NCBI RefSeq assembly: GCF_003993795.1
Contig: NZ_RWKV01000008.1
Location: 1-64,000 of the forward strand
Origin: Aquabacter cavernae
Lineage (GTDB): Bacteria; Pseudomonadota; Alphaproteobacteria; Rhizobiales; Xanthobacteraceae
DNA length: 64,000 nucleotides
Direction: 5' to 3'
Position 1 is the first letter of the stretch; each line of letters begins with the position of its first letter. The notes under the pieces are model-generated. The model searched no databases and was not told the DNA's origin. It saw only the letters and a list, made by a program, of their open reading frames with translations. Made by a program: the position numbers and the translations under genes. Below, in pieces: positions 26,550 through 36,391 of this stretch.

Positions 26550-29500
26550 ATGAAGGACGATACGGCGCCGTTCAAGCGGACTGGCCGCCATCTGAGGCCA
26601 GGCCATCCCCAGGGGATCGTCGGCGCGCTGGTGCCGCGCGGCCGTTTCGCGCGCGTGCTCATGTGGATCCTCGTGTCCCTGGTGGCCATTGGCGGCCTCG
26701 GGGCGCTTGGGCTCTATTTCATGATCGCCACGGGGGTCGTCACCGCCAACCTCGCCACCCCCTATATCGAGCGTGCCATCGAGGAGCGCCTGGGCGGCAA
26801 GTATGACGTGATCATCGGCTCCACCACGGTGGAGACCATGAACCACGGGGCCACCGTGGTGGTGGTGCACGACATCCGCGTGGAAGGACCGGAGGGCGAG
26901 TTGATCGCCGCCGCCCCCAGCGCCGAGGTGGAGCTGGACGGCAGCCTGCTCACGCTCTCCCCCAAGGCCCGGCGCGTGGATCTCGTGGGCGCCGACATGA
27001 CGGTGAAGATCGCCGCCTCCGGCGTGGTGGCGGTGGCAGCGGGGCAGGGCGCCCGGCCGCTCATCTCCTCACCCCCGCCGCCGCCTTTGACCCCGCCGCC
27101 CGCCACAGGCGCCTCCGGAACCACGCCGGCCGGGACAGCGGCCGCCGTGAACACCGACCCTCTGACGCTGCGCGCCGTCGCCGCCCTCATGAACGACCTG
27201 GAGCGGGGCGGCTTCGATGGCGGGACGCTGGAAGATGTGGGCCTGAAGGACGGCACCCTGCGGGTGGAGAATGAAAGCTCCGGCAAGACCTATGTCTTCC
27301 AGCACATCTCCGTGCGGGTCTCCCGCCCCCCGACCGGCGGTGCAGTGCTTGATTTCGCCGTCCAGGGGCCGAGCGGAACGGCCACCCTCATCGCCACCAT
27401 CGGCCCGGAACGCCAGCGCGAGCGCACCCTGAAGATGGAGGTGCGGGATGTGGCGACCAAGGATCTCGTCAGCGCCTTCACCCAGGACTGGAAGCGCTTC
27501 TACATGGACCTGCCGCTGGCAGCGGAGCTGAATGCGCGCATGAATGTGGACGGGCATGTGCTCGCCGCCTCCGCCAACATCAATTTCGGCGCCGGCCAGA
27601 TCGGCAATGGCGAAGATCCGCTGGAGCGCTTCACCCTCGATTATCTGCGCGTGGGCCTCACCCTCGATCCGGCGCGCCGGGTCTTCGTCATCAATCCCCT
27701 GGAGGCGGTGAAGAACCAGAACCGGATCGCGCTGCAGGGCGAGATCGCGGTTCCCGAGCGCTTCGGGCAGGACTGGACCTACCAGATCCGCCAGCAGCAG
27801 GTGGTGCTGGCCGGGCCGGAAATGCCGGATCCGGCCCTGGTGGTGGAGCAGGTCTCTCTCCTCGGCCGCTACAATCCCGCCTCCAAGCAACTGACCTTCG
27901 AGAAGGGGCAGCTGTTCAGCGCCGCGGGCTCGCTGGCTTTTTCGGGGCTCGTGGACTTCGGCATTCCCTTGCCCGCCATCCGCCTCGACGCCACGGGCTC
28001 GCGCATGCCGGCCTCCACCGTGCGGCGGTTCTGGCCGGTTTCCGTCGCGCCTCCGGCCCGGGACTATGTGATCCAGAATGTCACCGCCGGCACCGTTGAT
28101 GCCGTGCGCATCAACGTGAACATGCCCCTGGAGCTGATCGGCCAGAAAGAGGTCCCGCTGCCCGACGACGCGGTGCATCTGGAACTGTCGGGCTCGGGTT
28201 TCCAGATCGTGGCCATGAAGGGACTGCCGCCGTTGCGGGATGCGCGCATCTCCGTGGTGGTGACGGGCCGCAGCGTGCGGGCCGACATGCCCGAGAGCAT
28301 CGTCGTCACGCCCCAGAACCGCCGCCTCGCTTTGACGGACGGCACCTTCCTCATGGCGGACTATTTCCCCCGCGAGCCGCGCGCGCAGATCCAAGTGAAG
28401 ATCAACGGCCCGGCCGATGCGGGCATCGAGATCCTCGGCATGGAGGCCCTGAAGGGGCCGACCGGCACCGCCTACGATCCCTCGACCACGCGCGGCAAGC
28501 TTTCCGCTTTGGTCCAGATCAACATTCATTTCCGCAAGGTTCAGGACCCCAAGGATACCGACTATTCGGTGGAAGCGACGCTGACGGACTTCGGCGTGGA
28601 TGCGGTTTTCGCCAATCATCGCCTGGAAGGTGCGACGGTGGCGGTGTTCGCCACGCCCGCCGGAATCCTGCTGCGCGGCGACGGGCGCATTGCCGGCGCG
28701 CCCATGAATTTCGAGTATGAGAAGAAGAAGGACGTGGCCGACGCCAATGTGCGCGTCAACGCCACCCTCGACGATGCCTCGCGGGCCAAGCTCGGGGTGC
28801 AATTGCCGGCGGTGACCGGGCCTGTCCTCGTGCGCCTCGTGGGCACCACGGACAATGTGGTGACCAAGGCGAATATCGAGCTGGACCTGACCGGCGCGCG
28901 CATCAACGATCTCGTGCCGGGCCTCGCCAAGCCGGCGGGCAAGCCGCTCAAGGCGCGCTTTGCCTCCACCGATGCAGGCAAGACGGTGCGCATCAACGAC
29001 CTTGTCCTGGAAGGGTCGGGCACCCTCATCAAGGGCTGGGTCGAGGTGGCCGATTCCGGCGACGTGCTGGGCGCCAATTTCCCCACCTTCCAGCTGAGCG
29101 ACGGCGATCGGGCGAGCCTGACCGCCAACCGGGCAGGCGACGTGCTGAAGGTGAAGATCACCGGCGAGGTGGTGGACGCGCGTGGCATCATGAAGGGCCT
29201 CGTCGGTACGGGTGGCACCGCCGCCCCGAAGAACGCGCCCAAGGCGCGCAACCAGGACGTGGACGTGGACGCAAGCGTCGGCGCGCTCACCGGCAACAAT
29301 GGCGAGGTGCTGCGCCAGTTCGAGCTGTCCGTGGCCCGTCGCGGCACGGATATCCGCAATTTCGCCCTGGTGGCGCGGGCGGGCCAGAACGGCAATGTGG
29401 TGGGCGACATGCGCCCCTTCGCCAACCGCAACCAGCTTGTGGTGAGCGCTTCCGACGCGGGCGCCCTGCTGCGCTTCCTCGACGTCTACGCGAAGATCGA

Positions 29501-30035
29501 CGGGGGCGACATGTGGGTGAACATCGACCCTCCGCGCGAGGGTGCGCCTCAGGAAGGCTCCGTCAACCTGCGCGACTTCGTGGTGCGCGGCGAGCCGGGC
29601 CTCGACATCCTCGCTTCGGCCGCCCGCGATTCCAGCGGCCGCTCGGAGCCGGGCACCGCCGCCTTCCAGAAGGCACAGGCGAAGTTCACCCGCACCACCG
29701 GCGCCGTGACCATCCGCGACGGCGCCATCTATGGCCCGGTGGCGGGCGCGACTGTGGACGGCACCATCGATTTCGCCAATGAGCGCATCGCCATGCGCGG
29801 CACCTATGTGCCGGCCTATGGGCTGAACAACCTGTTCTCCAAGCTGCCCATCATCGGCATGCTGCTGGGCGGTGGGCCCAATGAGGGCCTGCTGGGCGTG
29901 ACCTTCGAGATTGTCGGCCCGCTCTCCGGTCCGCGCCTCACGGTCAATCCGCTTTCGGCGGTGGCGCCGGGCTTCCTGCGCAAGATGTTCGAGTTCCGCG
30001 ACACCTCCGTCGCGCCCCCGCCACCCCGCCAGTAA
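26550..30035 (+). CDS. Large AsmA-like envelope protein (YhdP/DUF3971 type)
   Basis: 1161 residues. A basic N-terminus and one transmembrane helix (about 36-60, LMWILVSLVAIGGLGALGLYFMI) precede a very long, beta-strand-rich periplasmic region with a proline-rich linker (PPPPPLTPPP, about 175). It ends with the AsmA-type segment GAIYGPVAGATVDGTIDFAN...MRGTYVPAYGLNNLFSKLPIIGMLLGGGPNEGLLGVTFEI...GPRLTVNPLSAVAPGFLRKMF. AsmA-like proteins form hydrophobic grooves thought to carry phospholipids to the outer membrane. GGTGAGG precedes the ATG at 26550. Lipid transport is inferred from the family. Confidence 0.85.
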   Translation: MKDDTAPFKRTGRHLRPGHPQGIVGALVPRGRFARVLMWILVSLVAIGGLGALGLYFMIATGVVTANLATPYIERAIEERLGGKYDVIIGSTTVETMNHGATVVVVHDIRVEGPEGELIAAAPSAEVELDGSLLTLSPKARRVDLVGADMTVKIAASGVVAVAAGQGARPLISSPPPPPLTPPPATGASGTTPAGTAAAVNTDPLTLRAVAALMNDLERGGFDGGTLEDVGLKDGTLRVENESSGKTYVFQHISVRVSRPPTGGAVLDFAVQGPSGTATLIATIGPERQRERTLKMEVRDVATKDLVSAFTQDWKRFYMDLPLAAELNARMNVDGHVLAASANINFGAGQIGNGEDPLERFTLDYLRVGLTLDPARRVFVINPLEAVKNQNRIALQGEIAVPERFGQDWTYQIRQQQVVLAGPEMPDPALVVEQVSLLGRYNPASKQLTFEKGQLFSAAGSLAFSGLVDFGIPLPAIRLDATGSRMPASTVRRFWPVSVAPPARDYVIQNVTAGTVDAVRINVNMPLELIGQKEVPLPDDAVHLELSGSGFQIVAMKGLPPLRDARISVVVTGRSVRADMPESIVVTPQNRRLALTDGTFLMADYFPREPRAQIQVKINGPADAGIEILGMEALKGPTGTAYDPSTTRGKLSALVQINIHFRKVQDPKDTDYSVEATLTDFGVDAVFANHRLEGATVAVFATPAGILLRGDGRIAGAPMNFEYEKKKDVADANVRVNATLDDASRAKLGVQLPAVTGPVLVRLVGTTDNVVTKANIELDLTGARINDLVPGLAKPAGKPLKARFASTDAGKTVRINDLVLEGSGTLIKGWVEVADSGDVLGANFPTFQLSDGDRASLTANRAGDVLKVKITGEVVDARGIMKGLVGTGGTAAPKNAPKARNQDVDVDASVGALTGNNGEVLRQFELSVARRGTDIRNFALVARAGQNGNVVGDMRPFANRNQLVVSASDAGALLRFLDVYAKIDGGDMWVNIDPPREGAPQEGSVNLRDFVVRGEPGLDILASAARDSSGRSEPGTAAFQKAQAKFTRTTGAVTIRDGAIYGPVAGATVDGTIDFANERIAMRGTYVPAYGLNNLFSKLPIIGMLLGGGPNEGLLGVTFEIVGPLSGPRLTVNPLSAVAPGFLRKMFEFRDTSVAPPPPRQ

Positions 30036-30040
30036 TGCAG

Positions 30041-30067
30041 ACGGCCCCGGTCATGGACCGGGGCCGT
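30041..30067. terminator. Bidirectional terminator between AsmA-like gene and tyrS
   Basis: A perfect 12-bp stem (ACGGCCCCGGTC at 30041-30052 with 30056-30067) with a three-base loop lies between two converging genes and is followed by a short TTCAATC tract on the plus strand. Confidence 0.8.
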
Positions 30068-30100
30068 TCAATCGTCTCAGCCTGTGCGGACGCCGTCGCC

Positions 30101-31405
30101 TCAGGAGGCGGGGCGCAGCAGGACGTGCTTCTTCTTGCCCAGGGACAGCTTGATGACGCCTTCCGCCGTGAGGTCGGCGGAGGTCAGCACCGCCTTCTCG
30201 TCGGTCACGGTTGCATCATTCACTTTCAGGCCGCCGCCCTTGATCTGGCGGCGCGCCTCGCTGGTGGAGGCCACGAGGCCCGCCAGGACGAAGGCATTCG
30301 CCGCGCCAAGGCCCTCGGCAAGCTGCGCGCCGGGAACCTCCACGGAGGGCAGGTCCATGGCCAGGGCGCCATCCTCGAAGGTCTGGCGGGCGGTGGCCTT
30401 GGCGGCCTCCGCCGCCTCGCGTCCATGCAGCAGGGCGGTGGCCTCGGTGGCGAGCACCTCCTTGGCGAGGTTGATCTCCTGGCCTTCCAGGGCGCCGAGG
30501 CGGGCGATCTCGTCCAGCGGCAGCTCGGTGAAGAGCTTCAGGAAGCGCACCACGTCCTTGTCGTCCGCATTGCGCCAGAACTGCCAGTATTCGTAAGGGG
30601 CGAGAAGCTCGGCATCGAGCCACATGGCGCCGCCCGCCGTCTTGCCCATCTTGGCGCCGGAGGCGGTGGTGAGCAGGGGGGTGGTCAGGGCGAACAGGTC
30701 CAGGCCGTGCATGCGCCGGCCCAGTTCCATGCCGTTGACGATATTGCCCCACTGGTCGGAGCCGCCCATCTGGAGCACGCAGCCGTGGCGCTTGGCCAGT
30801 TCCACGAAGTCGTAGGCCTGGAGGATCATGTAGTTGAATTCGAGGAAGGTGAGCGGCTGCTCGCGCTCCAGCCGCAGCTTCACCGAATCGAAGGTGAGCA
30901 TGCGGTTGATGGTGAAGTGCGGCCCCACCTCCCGCAGCAGCGGGATGTATTTCAGCTCGTCCAGCCAGTCCGCGTTGTTGGCCATCAGGGCGTTAATCTT
31001 TTCTCCCTTGTGCAAAGAGCGCGCAAATCCACTCTTTGGGAGATCGATTCCTCCATCGAAATCAAGGAAGCGGGCGAACACCTTGCGGATGGAGGCGATG
31101 TTGTCGTTGATCTGCTGGTCGGTCAGCATCTTGCGCGCCTCGTCCTTCCCGGACGGGTCGCCGATCTTCGTGGTGCCGCCGCCCATGAGCGCGACGGCCT
31201 GATGCCCGTTCCGCTGAAGGGTGCGCAGCATCATGATGGAGAGCAGATGGCCCGCATGAAGGCTGGATGCGGTGGCGTCGAAGCCGATATAAGCGGTGAT
31301 CGACCCTTCGAACGCCTTCTTGTCGAGGCCCTCAAGGTCTGAGCATTGATGGATGTAGCCGCGCTCGTCGAGCGTGCGCAGAAGGTCGGAACGAAAAGAA
31401 CTCAT
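30101..31405 (-). CDS. tyrS: Tyrosyl-tRNA synthetase, with in-frame insertion
   Basis: 434 residues. The class I HIGH-type motif is SLHAGHLL (about residues 49-56), the tyrosine pocket [12 protein letters not shown]...[11 protein letters not shown] is intact and the KMSKS equivalent is AKMGKT. A C-terminal S4-like RNA-binding domain follows. Between FLDFDGG and [10 protein letters not shown] about 16-19 extra residues (around [17 protein letters not shown]) are present where relatives have a short GDGPTD turn. That stretch is AT-richer, uses rare codons and forms a palindrome (see findings). The frame is kept, so the enzyme is probably active. Confidence 0.95.
   Translation of the reverse strand: MSSFRSDLLRTLDERGYIHQCSDLEGLDKKAFEGSITAYIGFDATASSLHAGHLLSIMMLRTLQRNGHQAVALMGGGTTKIGDPSGKDEARKMLTDQQINDNIASIRKVFARFLDFDGGIDLPKSGFARSLHKGEKINALMANNADWLDELKYIPLLREVGPHFTINRMLTFDSVKLRLEREQPLTFLEFNYMILQAYDFVELAKRHGCVLQMGGSDQWGNIVNGMELGRRMHGLDLFALTTPLLTTASGAKMGKTAGGAMWLDAELLAPYEYWQFWRNADDKDVVRFLKLFTELPLDEIARLGALEGQEINLAKEVLATEATALLHGREAAEAAKATARQTFEDGALAMDLPSVEVPGAQLAEGLGAANAFVLAGLVASTSEARRQIKGGGLKVNDATVTDEKAVLTSADLTAEGVIKLSLGKKKHVLLRPAS
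31003..31062 (-). repeat. Palindromic low-GC insertion inside tyrS
   Basis: On the coding strand CTCCCAAAGAG and CTCTTT-GCACAA-GGGAG pair as an 11-bp stem with a six-base bulge around a short loop. The codons used (AGT, TTT, TCT, TTG, GGA, CCA, ATT) contrast with the GC-ending codons on both sides. It resembles the in-frame palindromic elements known inside Rickettsia proteins. The exact boundaries are estimates. Confidence 0.5.
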
Positions 31406-31439
31406 ATCGGGCTCGGATGCCTAATCGTGGGGAAGGCGC

Positions 31440-32390
31440 TTGCTGACTAAGCCATTCGAGGATGCCCCGCCACGTTTATGTGCGTGGAGCATCGCGGTGT
31501 TCGCCCGCAACGAGCGCCAGACCCTTATTTCCTGTCTGAAGCACATCGCGCTCGCGGTGAACGGGCGGGATGCGCATGTGAACGTGATTCTCAACGGCTC
31601 CACGGACGGTTCGGCACAGGCCCTCAAGGCCGCCGCACCGGAGATCGCAGTGCCGTTCAGCGTTCACGAAATTCATTACCCCGACAAGTCCAATGCCATC
31701 AACCAGGTGGTGCACCGGCTGAGGGCGCAGGCGGAGATCTGCTTCTTCGTGGACGCCTACGCCATGATCACCCCCAACTCCCTGGTGGATCTGGCGCAGG
31801 CGCTGGCGGACAACCCCCGCGCGCTGGCCGCCGCCGCCGTGCCCAGCATCGGGCGCAGCGCCGAGGCCATGCGGGCGGAGATGATGGTCAATCCCGGCCT
31901 CCACGGCTCGCTGTTCGCGCTGCGCGGGGACTTCGTGGCGCGCATGGCGGAAACGGGCTTCCGCCTGCCGGTGGGCCTCTATCGCGGCGATGGTCTCATC
32001 GGCTCGGCCGTGATGCATAATCTCGATGCGCTGGGCGTTCCCTGGACCAAGGATTTCATCGCGGTGGCGCCCTCGGCCACCTGGGCGTTCCGCCCCCTCT
32101 CGCCCTGGAACAGCGCCGACCGGCAACGCCAGTGGAACCGGCTGCTGCGCCAGGGGCGCGGGGAGCTGGAGGACATGGCCATCAAGCGCATCATCTATGA
32201 GGGCAATTACGCGGCGCTTCCGGAATTCGCCAGCGCCCTGGTGCGCTATCTGGTGAAGGAGGATCGTCCCCAGCTGATGGCCAGTCTCAAGCGCCGTCCG
32301 CTCGGCGTGCTCGCCGTCCGCGATGCGTTCCGGGCCAACGATCCAGGCCCGGAGGACATCGTGCCCCGGCTCGCCTTCTCCCGGTCCTAG
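31440..32390 (+). CDS. GT-A fold (family 2-like) glycosyltransferase
   Basis: 316 residues. The N-terminal half has the GT-A signature order: SIAVFARNERQTLISCLKHI, VILNGSTDGS, YPDKSNAINQ and CFFVDAYAMITPNSLVDL. The last segment replaces the usual DxD by VDAYA, so metal binding and activity are not certain. Start is TTG at 31440 with GGGGAAGG upstream. It lies 34 bases from the divergent tyrS start and six bases before anmK, suggesting cotranscription with anmK. A sugar-transfer role in cell envelope or peptidoglycan recycling is only a guess. Confidence 0.7.
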   Translation: MLTKPFEDAPPRLCAWSIAVFARNERQTLISCLKHIALAVNGRDAHVNVILNGSTDGSAQALKAAAPEIAVPFSVHEIHYPDKSNAINQVVHRLRAQAEICFFVDAYAMITPNSLVDLAQALADNPRALAAAAVPSIGRSAEAMRAEMMVNPGLHGSLFALRGDFVARMAETGFRLPVGLYRGDGLIGSAVMHNLDALGVPWTKDFIAVAPSATWAFRPLSPWNSADRQRQWNRLLRQGRGELEDMAIKRIIYEGNYAALPEFASALVRYLVKEDRPQLMASLKRRPLGVLAVRDAFRANDPGPEDIVPRLAFSRS

Positions 32391-32396
32391 CCGCCC

Positions 32397-33506
32397 ATGC
32401 GTGCCTTGGGGCTCATGAGCGGCACGTCCATGGACGGCATCGACGCCGCGCTCATCGACACGGACGGGGAGAGCGTGGACTGGCTCGGCCCGAGCCTGAC
32501 GCTGCCCTATGACGGCCCGACGCGGCGCCTCCTGGCCCAGGCCATGGAGGATGCGCGCGGCCTCAATTCCCGCGACGGCCGCCCCGGCGCGTTGGCCGAA
32601 GCCGAGCGGGTCATCACCAAGCGCCATGCCGAAGCGGTGCTGCGCCTCTTGGACAGCCAGCGGCTCACCCCAGCGGACCTGGACGTGATCGGCTTTCACG
32701 GCCAGACCGTGTTCCACGCGCCCCGCGCGGGCCTCACCGTGCAGATCGGCCTCGGCGCGGAGCTGGCGCGCACGCTGCGAGCGCGGGTGGTGGCGGATTT
32801 TCGTGCCGCGGATGTGGCGGCGGGCGGGGAGGGGGCGCCGCTGGTTCCGGTGTTCCACCAGGCGCTGGCCCGGCGGCTGGACTTGCCCCGCCCCCTGGCC
32901 GTGCTCAATGTGGGAGGGGTGTCCAATGTGACGGTGATCGGGGCGGGCGACCCCGTCGCCTGCGATACCGGACCGGGCAATGCCCTGATCGACGATTTCG
33001 TCGCGGCCCGGACAGGTGCCCCCTGCGACTTCGACGGGCGGCTCGCCGCTTCCGGCCGCGTTGACCGGGCCGCCGTGGCGGCAATCCTCGCGCATCCTTT
33101 CTTCGCCGCGCCACCGCCGAAATCCCTGGATCGCAACGCCTTCCGGGATCATGTGCGGGCTGTGGCGGGGCTCGACGGCTATTCGGACGCAGACGGCGCG
33201 GCGACGCTCACTTGGCTGACCGCCGCCTCCGTCGCCGCCATCGTTCCACATCTAACGGAGCCGCCCGCCACCTGGGTGGTGGCCGGGGGAGGGGCACGCA
33301 ATCCCACGCTGATGGCGGCTTTGGAGGCGTGTCTGGCACGGCCCGTTCTCCCAGCGGATGCGCTGGGATGGTCGGGGGACGGGCTGGAGGCGCATGCCTT
33401 CGGCTTTTTGGCGGTGCGCGCGTTGCGTGCGCTGCCGCTTACCTTTCCCACCACCACCGGCGTTCCATCGCCGCTGACGGGGGGCGAGGTGTTCGACGCA
33501 AGATAG
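32397..33506 (+). CDS. anmK: Anhydro-N-acetylmuramic acid kinase
   Basis: 369 residues. The family begins [21 protein letters not shown], followed by [37 protein letters not shown] and the C-terminal [13 protein letters not shown]. AnmK opens and phosphorylates anhydro-MurNAc to MurNAc-6-phosphate during peptidoglycan recycling. The gene often pairs with tyrS in alphaproteobacteria; here tyrS is one gene away in the opposite direction. Confidence 0.95.
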   Translation: MRALGLMSGTSMDGIDAALIDTDGESVDWLGPSLTLPYDGPTRRLLAQAMEDARGLNSRDGRPGALAEAERVITKRHAEAVLRLLDSQRLTPADLDVIGFHGQTVFHAPRAGLTVQIGLGAELARTLRARVVADFRAADVAAGGEGAPLVPVFHQALARRLDLPRPLAVLNVGGVSNVTVIGAGDPVACDTGPGNALIDDFVAARTGAPCDFDGRLAASGRVDRAAVAAILAHPFFAAPPPKSLDRNAFRDHVRAVAGLDGYSDADGAATLTWLTAASVAAIVPHLTEPPATWVVAGGGARNPTLMAALEACLARPVLPADALGWSGDGLEAHAFGFLAVRALRALPLTFPTTTGVPSPLTGGEVFDAR

Positions 33507-33593
33507 GCAGAGGCAGGCACAAGCTGCCTGGCCTCGGGGATCGGCGCGGGGCCGATTCTGGGGTACAAGCCGCGCAAGCTGCGGGGGGAAAAC

Positions 33594-35240
33594 ATGCACG
33601 GCAAGATGCAGCGCGATATCGGCCTCGTGGGCCTGACATTCGTCGCGGTCAGCGGGATCATCGGCTCGGGATGGCTGTTCGCGCCACTCCTGGCGGTCCA
33701 GCATGCGGGGCCTGCGGCGCTGGTGGCCTGGCTCATCGGCGGCATCGCCATGCTGCTCCTGGCGCTCACCTTCGCGGAAATCTCGGCCATGCTGCCGGTG
33801 CCGGGCGGCGTGGCCCGGGTGCCCATGTTCAGCCACGGCAACCTCGTCTGCACCATGATGGGCTGGAGCGGCTGGGTGGGCTACACCACCCAGGCCCCCA
33901 TCGAGGTGGAGGCCATGCTGCGCTATCTGGGGCCGCACGCCACCTGGCTCTACAGCGGTGGCGTGCCCGGCAACGATCTTTCGGTGGCCGGCATCTCCGC
34001 CTCCATGGCCTTCCTGGCCCTGTTCGTGGTGATCAACGCCTTCGGCGTGAAATTCTTCGCTTATGTGAACAGCACCATTACCTGGGCCAAGATCGGCATT
34101 CCGGCCGTTCTTATCGTGACGCTGCTGATCTCGCGCTTTGAAGTGGGCAATTTCACCGACCATGGCGGGTTCGCGCCCATGGGCTGGACCGGCATCATGA
34201 GCGCGGTGTCCTCGGGCGGCGTGATCTTCTCCTATATCGGCTTCCGCCACGCGGTGGACATGGCGGGCGAGGTGCGCAATCCCGGCTTCAACGTTCCCAC
34301 CGCTCTGATCCTGTCGGTCGTCATCTGCTTCTTCATCTATGGCGGCCTCCAGCTGGCCTTCATCGGCGCGATGGAGCCGTCCGCCATCGCCGGGGGCTGG
34401 GGGCAGGTGCGGCTCTCCAGCGATTTCGGGCCACTCGGAGCGGTGGCGAGCGCGCTTGGCCTCATGTGGCTGGTGAGCATGCTGAATGTGGGCGCGGTGC
34501 TCGGCCCCATGGGCGGTGCTCTGGTGGCCACGGGCTCGTGCGCGCGCATCAGCTTCGCCCTGTCGGAGAACGGCCTGTTCCCGAAGATCATCGCCACCCT
34601 CTCGCGCACGGGCGTGCCGCTGGTGGCGCTGCTCATGAATCTGGCGGTGGCGGTGCTGGCCTTCGTGCTGTTGCGGTTCGAGGACCTGGTGAAGCTGAAC
34701 GAGTCGGCCATCATGCTTTCGTTCGTGGTCGGCCCCATCGGCGTGGTGGCGCTGCGCCATCTTCTGCCCACGGCCCGGCGCCCGGTGACGCTCCCTGGGG
34801 TGCGGCTCATCGCCTGCGCCGCCTTCGTCATCACCACGCTCATCATCCATTGGTCCGGCTGGGCGACGGTGTGGCGCCTCGGCATCTGCCTGCTGGTGGG
34901 GGGAGTCCTGTTCGTCACCTATGCCCGCACGCGCATCAAGGGCACGGCGGACCTGAAGGAAGCCTCCTGGCTCGTTCCCTATCTGGGTGGGCTGGGGCTC
35001 ATATCGGCGCTGGGGAGCTTCGGCGGGGCGGGGGTGCTCACGGACGGGCTGGATACGGCGCTGCTCGTGGTTCTCTGTGTGGGCGTGTTCTTCTATGCGG
35101 TGCGCTGCCGTCTCTCGCCGGACAAGTTCCGTTCCTATGTGGCGGACGAAAAGGTGCTGGAGCACGAGATCGGCGAACATGCCGTGGCGCGGGTCGAGGA
35201 GGCGTTGCGCCATCCCACGAAGCGCCCGCCGGTCCACTGA
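33594..35240 (+). CDS. APC-family amino acid permease
   Basis: 548 residues, 12 or more hydrophobic segments. The APC start FVAVSGIIGSGWLFAPLLAVQHAGPAALVAWLIGG holds the glycine-rich unwound helix 1, and EISAMLPVPGGVARVPMF is helix 2. FSYIGFRHAVDMAGEVRNP in the middle is the helix 6 region. An inner-membrane proton- or sodium-coupled amino acid transporter is expected; the substrate is not readable. The last 60 residues are a cytoplasmic charged tail. Confidence 0.85.
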   Translation: MHGKMQRDIGLVGLTFVAVSGIIGSGWLFAPLLAVQHAGPAALVAWLIGGIAMLLLALTFAEISAMLPVPGGVARVPMFSHGNLVCTMMGWSGWVGYTTQAPIEVEAMLRYLGPHATWLYSGGVPGNDLSVAGISASMAFLALFVVINAFGVKFFAYVNSTITWAKIGIPAVLIVTLLISRFEVGNFTDHGGFAPMGWTGIMSAVSSGGVIFSYIGFRHAVDMAGEVRNPGFNVPTALILSVVICFFIYGGLQLAFIGAMEPSAIAGGWGQVRLSSDFGPLGAVASALGLMWLVSMLNVGAVLGPMGGALVATGSCARISFALSENGLFPKIIATLSRTGVPLVALLMNLAVAVLAFVLLRFEDLVKLNESAIMLSFVVGPIGVVALRHLLPTARRPVTLPGVRLIACAAFVITTLIIHWSGWATVWRLGICLLVGGVLFVTYARTRIKGTADLKEASWLVPYLGGLGLISALGSFGGAGVLTDGLDTALLVVLCVGVFFYAVRCRLSPDKFRSYVADEKVLEHEIGEHAVARVEEALRHPTKRPPVH

Positions 35241-35241
35241 T

Positions 35242-35278
35242 ACCAAAGGTCTGTGAGCGCGGCTCACGGACCTTTGGT
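35242..35278 (+). terminator. Terminator after the permease gene
   Basis: A 17-bp stem with one G-T pair (35242-35258 with 35262-35278, ACCAAAGGTC ends) and a three-base loop starts two bases after the permease stop codon. Confidence 0.75.
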
Positions 35279-35356
35279 GAAGCCCGCGCGGCGCTTGAGC
35301 GAAACCCACTCGGTACCGGTCAAAGACCGGGGCCGTTGGTATGAATGGACAAAAGA

Positions 35357-35386
35357 AAAGGCCGGAGGGGTGCCCCTCCGGCCTTT
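35357..35386 (-). terminator. Terminator of the alpha/beta hydrolase gene
   Basis: A perfect 14-bp stem (AAAGGCCGGAGGGG with 35373-35386) and a two-base loop. On the minus strand it is followed by a TTTTCTTTTG tract, a standard intrinsic terminator 28 bases after the hydrolase stop. Confidence 0.85.
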
Positions 35387-35413
35387 ATTCTGTCAGCAGC
35401 CTCGCCCGCAGGC

Positions 35414-36076
35414 TCAGGCGGCGCTGTCCTTGCGCGTGCCGGGCAGGCGCTTGTCGAGATAGGTGCCGACCACGCCCATGAGGTCGTCGGTCTTGCCGTC
35501 GAAGAAGTGGTTGGCACCGGGCACGATCTGCTGCTCGATGACGATGCCCTTCTGGGTCTTCAGCTTCTCCACCAGGGTCGCCACGGCAGTGGTGGGCACC
35601 ACCGCGTCCTTGTCGCCATGGACGAACAGGCCCGAGGACGGGCAGGGCGCGAGGAAGGAGAAGTCATAGAGGTTCGCGGGCGCGGCCACGGAGATGAAGC
35701 CTTCCACCTCCGGGCGGCGCATCAGAAGCTGCATGCCGATCCAGGCGCCGAAGGAGAAGCCGGCGATCCAGCAGGCGCGGGCATCGGGATTGACCGACTG
35801 AGCCCAGTCCAGCGCGGCGGCCGCGTCCGACAATTCGCCGGTGCCGTGATCGAACGAGCCTTGGCTGCGTCCCACGCCCCGGAAGTTGAAGCGGAGCACG
35901 GAGAAGCCGCGGTTCACGAACTGGTAATAGAGATTGTATGCCACCGGATTGTTCATCGTTCCGCCGAACTGCGGATGGGGATGAAGAATGATGGCGATGG
36001 GGGAATTGCGAGTCTTGGCGGGTTGATAACGGCCTTCAAGCCGTCCCTTCTCGCCAGTGAAGATCACTTCGGGCAT
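35414..36076 (-). CDS. Alpha/beta-hydrolase (COG2945-like dienelactone hydrolase family)
   Basis: 220 residues. AIILHPHPQFGGTMNN is the oxyanion-hole region, RFNFRGVGRSQGSFDHG follows, the nucleophile is in AGFSFGAW, and the C-terminal VHGDKDAVVP and GANHFFDG supply the acid and histidine. The ATG at 36076 with AGGTGCC is chosen over an upstream in-frame ATG. Cytoplasmic; no pathway neighbours, substrate unknown. Divergent from the iron-sulfur operon. Confidence 0.85.
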   Translation of the reverse strand: MPEVIFTGEKGRLEGRYQPAKTRNSPIAIILHPHPQFGGTMNNPVAYNLYYQFVNRGFSVLRFNFRGVGRSQGSFDHGTGELSDAAAALDWAQSVNPDARACWIAGFSFGAWIGMQLLMRRPEVEGFISVAAPANLYDFSFLAPCPSSGLFVHGDKDAVVPTTAVATLVEKLKTQKGIVIEQQIVPGANHFFDGKTDDLMGVVGTYLDKRLPGTRKDSAA

Positions 36077-36191
36077 GGCACCTGCGGAACCGGTTGGGCG
36101 GATCGGCGCAAACCGCAGGCAAAACCTCACGTCAGACCAAAGGTCAGACCGGAGGTCACAGCACCCGCTAGGACGTCCACCCGCTGACGTC

Positions 36192-36220
36192 TTGACTTGG
36201 CCGGAGGGTCCGCCTATCTA
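36192..36220 (+). promoter_or_regulatory. Sigma-70 promoter of the suf operon
   Basis: TTGACT (36192-36197), a 17-base spacer and TATCTA (36215-36220): a near-consensus housekeeping promoter about 170 bases ahead of the first suf gene. It is the main feature of the 315-base gene-free stretch 36077-36391. Confidence 0.7.
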
Positions 36221-36221
36221 T

Positions 36222-36236
36222 TTAGAATAATTCTAA
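36222..36236. promoter_or_regulatory. Irr box (iron control element) at the suf promoter
   Basis: TTAGAATAATTCTAA is a perfect dyad matching the iron control element bound by Irr in rhizobia (TTAGAA-N3-TTCTAA). It starts one base after the -10 element and covers the expected transcription start, a position that would give repression when Irr is bound under iron limitation. Confidence 0.75.
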
Positions 36237-36391
36237 TTTCCCCCGTCGGTCGCGAGTTTTGGATCGTCGCAACCAGAGGGTGGACCGGGTGAAGTCTGAC
36301 GTATGACCGAGATCGGGCGCAATTGCAAGCATGGTGGACGGGGCGGCTTCCGGGTCGCCGCCGCGACCTGCCGCGCCGTGAGGGATGCGTC

